Part shown: positions 7,211 through 15,647 of the stretch, one piece after another
Layout: every line of letters starts with the position of its first letter
How positions within the stretch are numbered: the stretch's first letter is position 1
NCBI GenBank assembly: GCA_031292515.1
Contig: JARLGZ010000037.1
Span: 1 to 64,000, forward strand
Direction: 5' to 3'
DNA length: 64,000 bases
Origin: Puia sp.
GTDB taxonomy: Bacteria; Bacteroidota; Bacteroidia; Chitinophagales; Chitinophagaceae
Position numbers and translations under genes: made by a program
Notes under the pieces: generated by a model
What the model was told of the DNA's origin: nothing
The model's database searches: none
Seen by the model: only the letters and a program-made list of their open reading frames with translations

Positions 7211-7533
7211 GGCGATCGTCGTTGATTCCACGAATTTACAAATCTGTCTCCGGACCGATCAGGTCCGTCCGCGACAATATCCGGGGGGAAATGCGACGTT
7301 TCGGGATTTATCGCCGGGGAACAGGAACAGCCTGTAAGCTCAAAAGATCGATAGACGGTTGTAAGAGCGAGTCGAACGGTTGTTACAATTGAATTTTATC
7401 GAAATACGCCGGTAATTGATCATGTTCTGTCAAAAACTGCATTTTTATTTTTGATTTTTTCTAACCGATCCGCGCTTCTTGTCGTATTTTTAAATGAGCC
7501 TGTTATTCGTTTAACCAATTCAATTATGCATTT
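7211..7533. other. Divergent intergenic region
   Basis: No gene is visible. It contains a short inverted repeat, CGGACC (7251-7256) and GGTCCG (7262-7267) around GATCA, that could be an operator, and a long AT-rich stretch before the SelA-like gene. No exact TAnnTTTG box was found. Confidence 0.3.
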
Positions 7534-8751
7534 ATGAGACGCAGAGACCTACTCAAAAGTATATCCTTTTTGCCTTTTGCCACCACGCTGGGCGGTGAGT
7601 TAATCGTTCCGAAAAAGACAAAGGGCGGTAATCTGGCTGCCGGTGGCCGCGACCTTTTTAAAGAGTTGGGTGTGCGCCCGTTTATCAATGCCGCGGGTAC
7701 CTACACTTCTATGACCGGCTCCCTGATGCGGCAAGAAGTGCTGGAGGCCATCAGGGGGACTTCCGAGGATTTCTGTCTGCTGGACGAATTGCAAGACAAG
7801 GTAGGAGAAAAGATCGCCGTCCTGGTACATTCGGAATCGGCTGTCGTAACGGCGGGTGCTTTTTCGGCGCTGACCCTCGGGGCCGCCGGGGTGATATCCG
7901 GCAACGATCCGGAAAAGGTCAAACTGCTCCCAAAGATAGATGGTACCGGGCTGAAGACGGAAGTGCTTTGCCAGAAGGCGCACGCCATCGATTATAACCA
8001 CGCCTTCACGAATACCGGGGCCACCATCGTAGTGATTGAAACGGCGGAAGAGCTCGAAAATGCGGTCAACAGCAAGACCGCCCTGATGCATTTTCTAAAT
8101 ATCGAGGCCGACAAGGGAAAGATCCTGCATGAAGAATGGGTGGCTCTCGGCAAAAAGCACGGCATCCCCACCTCTATCGATATCGCGGCGGATGTTCCAC
8201 CGGTTTCAAATCTCTGGAAATTCAACGATATGGGTTTCGACTTTGTGGCCATCTCCGGTGGCAAAGCCTTACGGGGGCCCCAAAGCGCCGGATTGCTCAT
8301 GGGCAAAAAGGAGATCATCACAGCGGCAAGATTGCACATGCCGCCGCGTGGCGCAAATATCGGAAGAGGTATGAAGGTGAACAAAGAGGAAATCTTTGGC
8401 ATGTACGCGGCCCTGCATCATTATATCAACTACGATCACGATGCGGAATGGAAAATATGGGAGAACAATATCGCCCTTATCGAAAATGCCGCTAAATCCG
8501 TCAAAGGGGTTACTACCAATGTGGTCGTTCCTAAGCTGGGGAATGTCACGCCGACCCTGGAAGTCTCCTGGGATACGACACGCCTGTCTGTTAAAGACCT
8601 GCAGGAGAAGTTGAGAATGGGCGATCCTTCCATCGAGGTCATGCCCCGAACCGACAAGGGTATCCAGATTACGGTATGGGTGATGCGTCCCGGCCAGGAG
8701 AAGATCGTGGCAAAAAGGCTGAAAGAGGAACTCGCCAAAGGGCTCGCTTAA
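7534..8751 (+). CDS. Exported SelA-like PLP-dependent enzyme (aminotransferase/lyase family)
   Basis: 405 residues. The N-terminus MRRRDLLKSISFLPFATT has the twin-arginine (Tat) pattern, so the enzyme is probably folded with its cofactor and exported to the periplasm. The body is a fold-type I PLP enzyme of the SelA-like branch: INAAGTYT near residue 52, SIDIAADVPP with the expected cofactor aspartate (~216-220), and the Schiff-base lysine in AISGGKALRGPQ (Lys244). This branch includes D-glucosaminate-6-phosphate ammonia-lyase (DgaE) as well as selenocysteine synthase. No selenoprotein genes are nearby, so a lyase or isomerase role on an amino sugar acid or amino acid is more likely. It heads a same-strand run with a cytochrome-dehydrogenase and an amidohydrolase. 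Confidence 0.75.
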   Translation: MRRRDLLKSISFLPFATTLGGELIVPKKTKGGNLAAGGRDLFKELGVRPFINAAGTYTSMTGSLMRQEVLEAIRGTSEDFCLLDELQDKVGEKIAVLVHSESAVVTAGAFSALTLGAAGVISGNDPEKVKLLPKIDGTGLKTEVLCQKAHAIDYNHAFTNTGATIVVIETAEELENAVNSKTALMHFLNIEADKGKILHEEWVALGKKHGIPTSIDIAADVPPVSNLWKFNDMGFDFVAISGGKALRGPQSAGLLMGKKEIITAARLHMPPRGANIGRGMKVNKEEIFGMYAALHHYINYDHDAEWKIWENNIALIENAAKSVKGVTTNVVVPKLGNVTPTLEVSWDTTRLSVKDLQEKLRMGDPSIEVMPRTDKGIQITVWVMRPGQEKIVAKRLKEELAKGLA

Positions 8752-8856
8752 CGGCTGCCTGTAATCGGACAGAGCCTCGTGGCAAAGGCGCGGCCCAATG
8801 CCACCGCAATCGGATGGCAGCGAAATCACTGAATACGACCATCAATACCGAGACAA

Positions 8857-10719
8857 TTGAATAAAATAATGAAGACAAGCCCGGGATCTTTTACAAGACC
8901 TTTCATGAGAAGTTTTACAAGGAGATTTATAAAAGGATTTACAAGGAGAATGACACACACCGGTATAACGGCCTTGTTGACTACCTTCCTGTTGACAGCC
9001 TGGTTCCTCGCGGAACTTGCAGGCTGCAGGCCGGCCGGAAAAGACAAGGAAGCGGACGATTTCAGCAAGCCGTGGATGGCGCCTCCGGAAGCGGACAAAT
9101 TGCAACCTACCATCAGCGATCTGAATGTGGCATTAAAAACCGGCCAGGAGATCTATAGCCTTCAATGTGTCTCGTGTCACGGACCCCATGGTTATGGCGA
9201 CGGCGGAGCGGGGAAAGGACAGGGACAAAAACCCGCCAATTTCCACTCCAGGAGGGTCGAAAACGAATCGATCGGCGCCCTGTTCTGGAAGATCACAAAT
9301 GGAAGAGGCAATATGCCCTCTTTTAAGAAAGCCTTTAACGACGAGCAACGCTGGTCGCTGGTAGCCTATGTCAAAAGCCTGTCCTGGAAGGAAGAAGAAT
9401 CGGGACCGCCCAGGGCGCTCCGTCCCGACATAAAAATCGAGCACCTGATGAAGGTCGGCCCCCTCGCCGTCCGTATCCTTCAAAACCCCGTCAGCGGAGA
9501 TCTCTATTATACAACCTTCGACGGCGATGTATTCCGGATCAGGGGCCTGAACAGCGGTCATCCCGATTCCATAAAAGTCCTCTCGTTTGCCGATCATGGC
9601 ATACCCCGCCTGCAGGGCGCTATCTGGGACAAGAACTCCCTGTTCCTTTGCGGAAATGTCGACGACACCGCAAAAAAAGCGACCAGTGGAAGAATGGTCC
9701 GCTTCGACTTCGGCGGTTCCGGGGCTCCGAAAATGAATATCGTCTTTACGACTCCTGAATATGGAGCCAACAAGACCATCTATGATCATGGCTGGAATGC
9801 ACTTGCCATCAGCCCGGACGGGAAATATATTTTCGTGAACAGCGGCGCGAGAACCGACCACGGAGAGATACAGGATGACGGGGGGCTCTATCCGAATGCC
9901 AGGGACAATGCCGTCACCTCCAAGATTTTCAGGTTCCCCGTCGATACCAGGGACCTGGTGCTGACTATGGATACGGTTACCCTCAGAAAGCAGGGCTATC
10001 TATATGCGCAGGGAGTTCGCAATGCGTATGATATGGCATTTGACGGTTCGGGAAATCTTTTCGCCGTCGTCAATTCCGCCGACTACGACTGCCCCGAAGA
10101 CATGTTCTGGATCAGACAGGACCATCATTACGGTTTCCCCTGGATCATGGGAGGAGCGGAAATCCCCATGCAATATCCCGGCTGGAAGCCCGACCCCGCA
10201 ACGGACTCATTTATCAATGAATCTTCTCATTCCTGGCGGGTGCACTATTATTATGACGACTCCACCTACCCGAAGATTCCGCCGGGCGTGAAATTCTCCG
10301 CAGGTGTTCAAAACATGGGACCGGATGCCAATGAATACCGGGGACATTCCGGGAGAGTGCTCGATGGAGACCAGACAGGTGTGGCTGTGAGTACCTTCAC
10401 ACCTCACTCTTCCCCTTTGGGTCTGTTCTTTGATACGAAGAGAGCCCTTGCCGGAGATCTGCGGGGCGACGGGTTCGTGATCAGGTATTCGCTGGGAGCG
10501 AAAGAAGTGATGATGCGCCCCTTCACGACACAGGGCGCGGACCTTCTGCATCTTCATATGACCTATGACAAGGAGATGGATAATTTCGTGATGCATACCA
10601 CCCGCGTCGTCGACGGCTTCGAACAACCTACCGACGCAGTGCTCATCGGCAATACCGCCTATGTGATAGAGTATGGCGGAAGAGGTGGTCATATCTGGAA
10701 AATTATCTTGCCAAAATAA
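8857..10719 (+). CDS. Cytochrome c-fused quinoprotein (sorbosone/glucose) dehydrogenase-like lipoprotein
   Basis: 620 residues from ATG 8857. A signal region ends in the lipobox LAGC (Cys57), so it is probably lipid-anchored. Residues ~92-180 form a class I cytochrome c with CVSCH (104-108) and likely axial Met153 (GNMPSF). Residues ~190-620 form a beta-propeller of the glucose/sorbosone dehydrogenase type, with HGWNALAISPDGKYIFVNSG and RNAYDMAFDGSGNLF blades. The predicted role is oxidation of a sugar or hydroxy acid with electrons passed to the respiratory chain. The first 31 residues are a basic repeat with no obvious function, and the ATG at 8950 with AAGGAG just upstream is a plausible alternative start, giving a normal signal peptide. 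Confidence 0.7.
   Translation: MNKIMKTSPGSFTRPFMRSFTRRFIKGFTRRMTHTGITALLTTFLLTAWFLAELAGCRPAGKDKEADDFSKPWMAPPEADKLQPTISDLNVALKTGQEIYSLQCVSCHGPHGYGDGGAGKGQGQKPANFHSRRVENESIGALFWKITNGRGNMPSFKKAFNDEQRWSLVAYVKSLSWKEEESGPPRALRPDIKIEHLMKVGPLAVRILQNPVSGDLYYTTFDGDVFRIRGLNSGHPDSIKVLSFADHGIPRLQGAIWDKNSLFLCGNVDDTAKKATSGRMVRFDFGGSGAPKMNIVFTTPEYGANKTIYDHGWNALAISPDGKYIFVNSGARTDHGEIQDDGGLYPNARDNAVTSKIFRFPVDTRDLVLTMDTVTLRKQGYLYAQGVRNAYDMAFDGSGNLFAVVNSADYDCPEDMFWIRQDHHYGFPWIMGGAEIPMQYPGWKPDPATDSFINESSHSWRVHYYYDDSTYPKIPPGVKFSAGVQNMGPDANEYRGHSGRVLDGDQTGVAVSTFTPHSSPLGLFFDTKRALAGDLRGDGFVIRYSLGAKEVMMRPFTTQGADLLHLHMTYDKEMDNFVMHTTRVVDGFEQPTDAVLIGNTAYVIEYGGRGGHIWKIILPK
8889..8960 (+). repeat. 24-nt tandem repeat in the 5' part of the cytochrome gene
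   Basis: Three consecutive 24-nt units starting TTTTACAAG, TTTTACAAGG and ATTTACAAGG, encoding the 8-residue units SFTRPFMR, SFTRRFIK and GFTRRMTH. The third unit contains ACAAGGAGA immediately before the internal ATG at 8950. If that ATG is the real start, the repeats lie in the untranslated leader. Confidence 0.6.
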
Positions 10720-10749
10720 AATTGATTTTTTACGCAAAAAGAACATTAC

Positions 10750-12024
10750 ATGAGAAAATTTGCATTCACCTCAGCCGCCCTGTTTTTTGTTTGCCTGATC
10801 GGCTATGGACAGTCATTCGATATCGTGATCCGTGGCGGTCATGTGATCGACCCGAAGAATAATATTGACGCCCTCATGGATGTCGGCATCAAAGACGGAA
10901 AAATTGCTGCCGTCGCAAAACACGTAGACACGGCAAATGCCCGACAGGTGGTAAACGCAGGCGGGTTCTATGTGACACCGGGCCTGATAGACATTCATAC
11001 CCATGATTTCTTTGGGACCGAGCCCGACCACTACCTGAGCAACGGGCTTTCCGCCATTGCTCCGGATGGTTTCACCTTCAGGAACGGGGTCACCACGGTG
11101 GTGGACGCCGGCAGTTCCGGGTGGAAAAGCTTTGCTGCGTTTAAGAAAAACATCATCGACAATTCCCAGACCCGGATCCTGGTGTTCCTGAATATCGTAG
11201 GGGAAGGGATGCGGGGCGGCCCCTATGAGCAAAATCCCGCCGACATGGACGGCCGTCTGACCGCGATGGTCGCAAGAGGCAACCCTAATATCGTCGTGGG
11301 CATAAAAGTCGCGCATTTCGAAGGACCCAACTGGACTCCGGTCGATCAGGCCGTTGAAGGCGGAAAACTTGCCAATATACCGGTGATGATCGATTTCGGC
11401 GGAAGCATGCCTGCTCTGTCCATCGAAGAGCTTTTCATGAAGCATCTGCGGCCCGGGGATATCTTCACCCATTGCTTCGGACAGCTCAGGACCCGGGAAT
11501 CGATCGTCGACACCACCAGCTGGCTGGTGAAGCCGTTTGTCCGGGAGGCCCGTAAAAAAGGGATCATCTTCGACGTGGGATATGGGGGTATCAGTTTCGC
11601 CTTCAGCCAGGCCATCCCCGCTATCAAACAGGGCTTTCTCCCCAGTTCCATCAGTACCGACCTTCACACAGGCAGCATGAACAACGCCATGAAGGACCAG
11701 CTGAACGTGATGTCGAAATTTATGGCCATCGGCGAGAGCCTGAATGCCGTAATCGAAGAATCGACCTGGAACCCCGCCCAGGAGATAAAACACACAGAAT
11801 TAGGCAATCTCTCCATAGGCGCCGAAGCCGACGTCGCTATCCTGAATGTACGCCCGGGCAAGTTTGGCTTTTTTGACTATACCGGCGTCAGGGTGGAAGG
11901 CAATAAGAAGCTGGAAGCCGAAATGACCATCCGGGGAGGCCGCATCGTCTATGACCTGGACGGTATCGCCAACCCGATCTTCGCGCCGTCCCGGCCTCCG
12001 GTCGAAAGGTCCGAACATCGTTGA
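10750..12024 (+). CDS. Exported amidohydrolase/deacetylase-family metallohydrolase
   Basis: 424 residues with a Sec signal peptide (cleavage likely after SYGQ-like LIGYGQ, ~residue 21). The mature part starts with the urease-type beta-sandwich strand FDIVIRGGHVIDP and has the metal-binding PGLIDIHTH motif (HxH ~ residue 84), conserved His in GIKVAHFEG and FTHCF, and the metal aspartate near SSISTDLHT. This is the dihydroorotase-like deacetylase group (COG3964-like). Members often sit beside SelA-like PLP genes, as here. The product may deacylate an N- or O-acyl compound in the periplasm; the substrate is unknown. Confidence 0.75.
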   Translation: MRKFAFTSAALFFVCLIGYGQSFDIVIRGGHVIDPKNNIDALMDVGIKDGKIAAVAKHVDTANARQVVNAGGFYVTPGLIDIHTHDFFGTEPDHYLSNGLSAIAPDGFTFRNGVTTVVDAGSSGWKSFAAFKKNIIDNSQTRILVFLNIVGEGMRGGPYEQNPADMDGRLTAMVARGNPNIVVGIKVAHFEGPNWTPVDQAVEGGKLANIPVMIDFGGSMPALSIEELFMKHLRPGDIFTHCFGQLRTRESIVDTTSWLVKPFVREARKKGIIFDVGYGGISFAFSQAIPAIKQGFLPSSISTDLHTGSMNNAMKDQLNVMSKFMAIGESLNAVIEESTWNPAQEIKHTELGNLSIGAEADVAILNVRPGKFGFFDYTGVRVEGNKKLEAEMTIRGGRIVYDLDGIANPIFAPSRPPVERSEHR

Positions 12025-12068
12025 CCCGGTCCTATTATTGCTATGGATTTGGTTAATATTTTCCATTC

Positions 12069-13232
12069 ATGATACTGACGATCAACGGAGGTTCCTCCAG
12101 CATTAAGTTTTCGTTATTTAACGAGGCGCTGGAACCGCGGCTCAAAGGCAAGATCGACCGGATCGGCCTCGGCAATCCGCAATTGAGCTATACTGATTTT
12201 TCCGAAAAGAACAATTTTCCCGTCAAGGCTGTTGATGGGAAAGAAGCCACGCAGTCATTGATAGACTGGCTGGAAAAACGGCGGGTGTTTGAACAGGTGA
12301 AAGCCATCGGTCACCGGATTGTGCATGGGATGGATCGAAACGAACCGGAAATCCTCGATGAAGAGGCTCTTGCTGCATTGAAGCATATCGTGCAATACGA
12401 CCCCGACCATTTGCCCGGCGAGATCGGTTTGATAGAAGTGTTTCGGTCCCGCTACCCGGCCGTCCCGCAGGTAGCTTGTTTTGATACGAACTTCCATGCC
12501 GGTTTACCGCGTGTCGCGCAACTCTTACCCATTCCCAGACGCTTTGACGAAGCCGGCATCCGGAGATATGGATTTCATGGCCTCTCCTATTCGTACCTGA
12601 TGCACAAACTGACGGAGATCGCCGGAGCGCAAACAGCCGGCGGCAGGGTGATACTCGCTCATTTGGGCAGCGGCGCAAGCCTCGCCGCTGTAAAGGAGGG
12701 CAAGAGTGTCGACACGACAATGGGTTTCACGCCGGCAGGAGGGATTATGATGGGCACCCGAACCGGCGACCTGGATCCGGGGGCCGCCTGGTATATGATC
12801 CAGCGGGAGGAGTTGTCGGCGGAAAAGTTCAATGACCTGATCAACCACCGGTCCGGTCTGCTCGGTGTTTCAGAGACGAGCTCCGATGCGCAGGACCTCC
12901 TGAAAAATGAAAAAACCGACATACGCGCGGCGGAAGCCATAGAACTCTTCTGTTACCAGGTCCGGAAAGCGATCGGCGCTTTTACGGCCGTATTGGGCGG
13001 TCTGGATAGCCTGGTGTTTTCGGGTGGCATCGGCGAGAATTCCGCTACCATACGTTCCAGGATTTGCCGGGATCTCGGCTATCTGGGAATCCAAACGGAC
13101 GAGGGCCGCAATCAGAATAATGATATCCTGATTTCCTCCGATACCGAGGGGGTGAAGATCTATGCCATTCCCACCGACGAAGAATGGATGATCGCAAAAA
13201 TCGTGACCGGCTTTTTGAACCTTAAAAAATAA
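12069..13232 (+). CDS. ackA: Acetate kinase
   Basis: 387 residues, slightly short of the usual ~400. It begins MILTINGGSSSIKFSLF (phosphate-binding N-terminal motif), contains FHGLSYSYL and HLGSGASLAAV, then TMGFTPAGGIMMGTRTGD-type substrate-site residues and the C-terminal GGIGENSATIR. It interconverts acetyl phosphate + ADP and acetate + ATP. It lies 3 bp upstream of phosphoketolase and 44 bp after the amidohydrolase, so it probably shares a transcript with at least the phosphoketolase. The pairing makes ATP from acetyl phosphate released by that enzyme. Confidence 0.92.
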   Translation: MILTINGGSSSIKFSLFNEALEPRLKGKIDRIGLGNPQLSYTDFSEKNNFPVKAVDGKEATQSLIDWLEKRRVFEQVKAIGHRIVHGMDRNEPEILDEEALAALKHIVQYDPDHLPGEIGLIEVFRSRYPAVPQVACFDTNFHAGLPRVAQLLPIPRRFDEAGIRRYGFHGLSYSYLMHKLTEIAGAQTAGGRVILAHLGSGASLAAVKEGKSVDTTMGFTPAGGIMMGTRTGDLDPGAAWYMIQREELSAEKFNDLINHRSGLLGVSETSSDAQDLLKNEKTDIRAAEAIELFCYQVRKAIGAFTAVLGGLDSLVFSGGIGENSATIRSRICRDLGYLGIQTDEGRNQNNDILISSDTEGVKIYAIPTDEEWMIAKIVTGFLNLKK

Positions 13233-13235
13233 TAT

Positions 13236-15647
13236 ATGGACGCATCCGCCGCAGGCCTTTCCGGGCAAACCCCGTCATCCGAAACACTGCAAAAAATGGA
13301 TGCCTACTGGCGGGCAGCCAACTATCTTTCGGTCGGCCAGATCTACCTGTGGGACAACCCGCTCCTCCGGCAACCCCTCGAGGCCGCCCATGTCAAACGT
13401 ATGCTCCTGGGTCATTGGGGTACTACCCCGGGTCAAAACTTTATCTATGTCCACCTGAACCGGGTGATCAGGGAACGGGACCTGGATATGATCTATGTCT
13501 CGGGACCCGGTCACGGCGGTCCGGCGCTGGTCGCCAATACCTATCTCGAAGGCACTTACAGCGAAGTATATCCGCATATCAGCCGGGATGAGACCGGTCT
13601 CAAGAGACTTTTCACACAGTTCTCCTTCCCGGGAGGCATCCCCAGCCACGTGTCACCGGAATGCCCCGGGTCGATTCACGAAGGAGGGGAATTGGGCTAT
13701 TCGTTAAGCCACTCGTTCGGGGCGGTGCTGGATAACCCTACCCTCCTCGTGGCTTGTGTCGTCGGGGACGGGGAGGCGGAGACGGGACCGCTGGCGACCG
13801 CCTGGCATTCTAATAAATTCCTCAACCCGGTAACGGACGGTGTCGTGCTTCCCATCCTGCATTTGAATGGATATAAGATCGCCAACCCCACCATCCTGGC
13901 CAGGATCCCCCACGGGGAATTGGAACAGCTGCTAAGAGGATATGGATGGGAGCCCTGGTTTGTGGAAGGCGATGAGCCGGAAAAAATGCACCGGCTAATG
14001 GCGGAGACATTGGACAAAGTGCTGGACCGGATCGCGGCCATCCGCAAAGCCGCACTGGATAAAGAACGGCTTTCGACGGGAGAGGATCCTCTTCCTTTAC
14101 GGCCTGTCTGGCCGATGATCGTGTTGCGCACGCCCAAGGGCTGGACCGGGCCAAAAGAAGTGGATGGCGTTCGGGTAGAGGGGACCTTCCGCGCACACCA
14201 GGTGCCATTGTCGGACCCGGGTGCGAATCCCGCACACCTCAGGCAGCTGGAATCCTGGCTGCAAAGCTACCGGCCGCAGGAGCTGTTCGACCCGGAAGGG
14301 CGGCTCCGGCAGGAACTCGCCGACCTCGCGCCCGCCGGAGAAAGAAGGATGGGCGCCAATCCTCACGCCAACGGAGGTCTGCTGCTGACCGAACTGCAGT
14401 TGCCCGATTTCCGCGACTACGCAGTCAAGGTTGAGGTTCCGGGGAATGTGTCGGCATCGGATACCCTCGTGCTGGGCGCCTTTCTACGGGATGTGATCAA
14501 ACAAAACTGCACGCGGAGAAACTTCCGGATCTTCGGCCCCGATGAGACCTTATCAAATAAACTGGACCGGGTCTTTGAAGCGTCGGATCGCCAGTGGGAA
14601 GCAGCCGTTATCCCGGGCGACGAATTCCTGAGCACGGATGGCCGTATCATGGAGGTGCTCAGCGAACACCAATGTGAAGGGTGGCTGGAAGGCTACCTGC
14701 TGACGGGCAGGCATGGTCTTTTCAACAGCTACGAGGCCTTTATCCATATCGTGGATTCGATGTTCAACCAGCATGCAAAATGGCTGAAAGTCACCCTGGG
14801 CATACCGTGGCGCCGCAAGATCGCCTCCCTGAACTACCTGCTCTCCTCGCATGTCTGGAGACAGGACCACAATGGGTTTACCCACCAGGATCCCGGCTTT
14901 ATCGATCACGTGATGAATAAAAAGGCGGAGATCGTAAGGGTCTACCTTCCGCCCGATGCCAATTGCCTGCTCTCTGTCATGGATCATTGCCTGCGCAGTG
15001 AACATTATGTAAACGTAGTCATTGCGGGTAAACATCCCGCTCCTCAATGGCTGGACATGGACACGGCCGTCCTTCATTGTACCAAGGGGCTCGGGATCTG
15101 GACCTGGGCGAGTAATGACGAAGGGAGCGAACCCGACCTGGTGATGGCCTGCGCCGGGGATGTCCCCACACTGGAAATCCTGGCGGCCGTATCCATCCTT
15201 AGAAAGGCTCTGCCGGCCTTAAAAATCAGGGTCATCAACGTGATCGACCTGATGAAACTGCAACCCGACACCGAACACCCTCATGGTCTTGACGATCACG
15301 ATTTCGATATGCTGTTCACAAAGGATAAACCTGTGATATTCGCCTATCACGGTTATCCCTGGCTGATACACCGGCTGACCTACAAAAGGACCAATCACAG
15401 GAATATCCACGTTCGCGGGTATAAGGAAGAAGGGACGATCACCACCCCCTTCGATATGGCCGTGCTGAATGACCTGGACAGGTTCCACCTCGTACAGGAT
15501 ACGCTCGACAGGCTGCCCCAGCTGGGCAATACGGCGGCCTGGCTTAAACAGCAGATGATGGATAAGCTGATCGAACACAAGCAATATATCCACCGGAACG
15601 GACAGGATATGGAGGAGATCAGGAACTGGAAATGGACGACGGAATAG
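13236..15647 (+). CDS. xfp: Phosphoketolase (xylulose-5-P/fructose-6-P)
   Basis: 803 residues, typical length. The family markers are the N-terminal [15 protein letters not shown], the GHGGPA histidine loop, the thiamine-diphosphate motif [20 protein letters not shown], and the C-terminal [15 protein letters not shown]. It cleaves xylulose 5-phosphate (or fructose 6-phosphate) with phosphate to acetyl phosphate plus a shorter sugar phosphate in the cytosol. It is translationally close to ackA (3-bp gap), forming a complete bypass from pentose phosphate to acetate and ATP. Its 3' end overlaps the convergent YfhO gene by 29 bp. Confidence 0.93.
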   Translation: MDASAAGLSGQTPSSETLQKMDAYWRAANYLSVGQIYLWDNPLLRQPLEAAHVKRMLLGHWGTTPGQNFIYVHLNRVIRERDLDMIYVSGPGHGGPALVANTYLEGTYSEVYPHISRDETGLKRLFTQFSFPGGIPSHVSPECPGSIHEGGELGYSLSHSFGAVLDNPTLLVACVVGDGEAETGPLATAWHSNKFLNPVTDGVVLPILHLNGYKIANPTILARIPHGELEQLLRGYGWEPWFVEGDEPEKMHRLMAETLDKVLDRIAAIRKAALDKERLSTGEDPLPLRPVWPMIVLRTPKGWTGPKEVDGVRVEGTFRAHQVPLSDPGANPAHLRQLESWLQSYRPQELFDPEGRLRQELADLAPAGERRMGANPHANGGLLLTELQLPDFRDYAVKVEVPGNVSASDTLVLGAFLRDVIKQNCTRRNFRIFGPDETLSNKLDRVFEASDRQWEAAVIPGDEFLSTDGRIMEVLSEHQCEGWLEGYLLTGRHGLFNSYEAFIHIVDSMFNQHAKWLKVTLGIPWRRKIASLNYLLSSHVWRQDHNGFTHQDPGFIDHVMNKKAEIVRVYLPPDANCLLSVMDHCLRSEHYVNVVIAGKHPAPQWLDMDTAVLHCTKGLGIWTWASNDEGSEPDLVMACAGDVPTLEILAAVSILRKALPALKIRVINVIDLMKLQPDTEHPHGLDDHDFDMLFTKDKPVIFAYHGYPWLIHRLTYKRTNHRNIHVRGYKEEGTITTPFDMAVLNDLDRFHLVQDTLDRLPQLGNTAAWLKQQMMDKLIEHKQYIHRNGQDMEEIRNWKWTTE

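Noticed and set aside
7534-8751. Selenocysteine synthase (selA)
   Set aside because: It has an export leader, no selB/selC or selenoprotein gene nearby, and is shorter than SelA; a SelA-like PLP enzyme of different function is more likely.
13236-15647. Transketolase
   Set aside because: Length, the [15 protein letters not shown] start and the [15 protein letters not shown] end are those of phosphoketolase, and ackA is adjacent.
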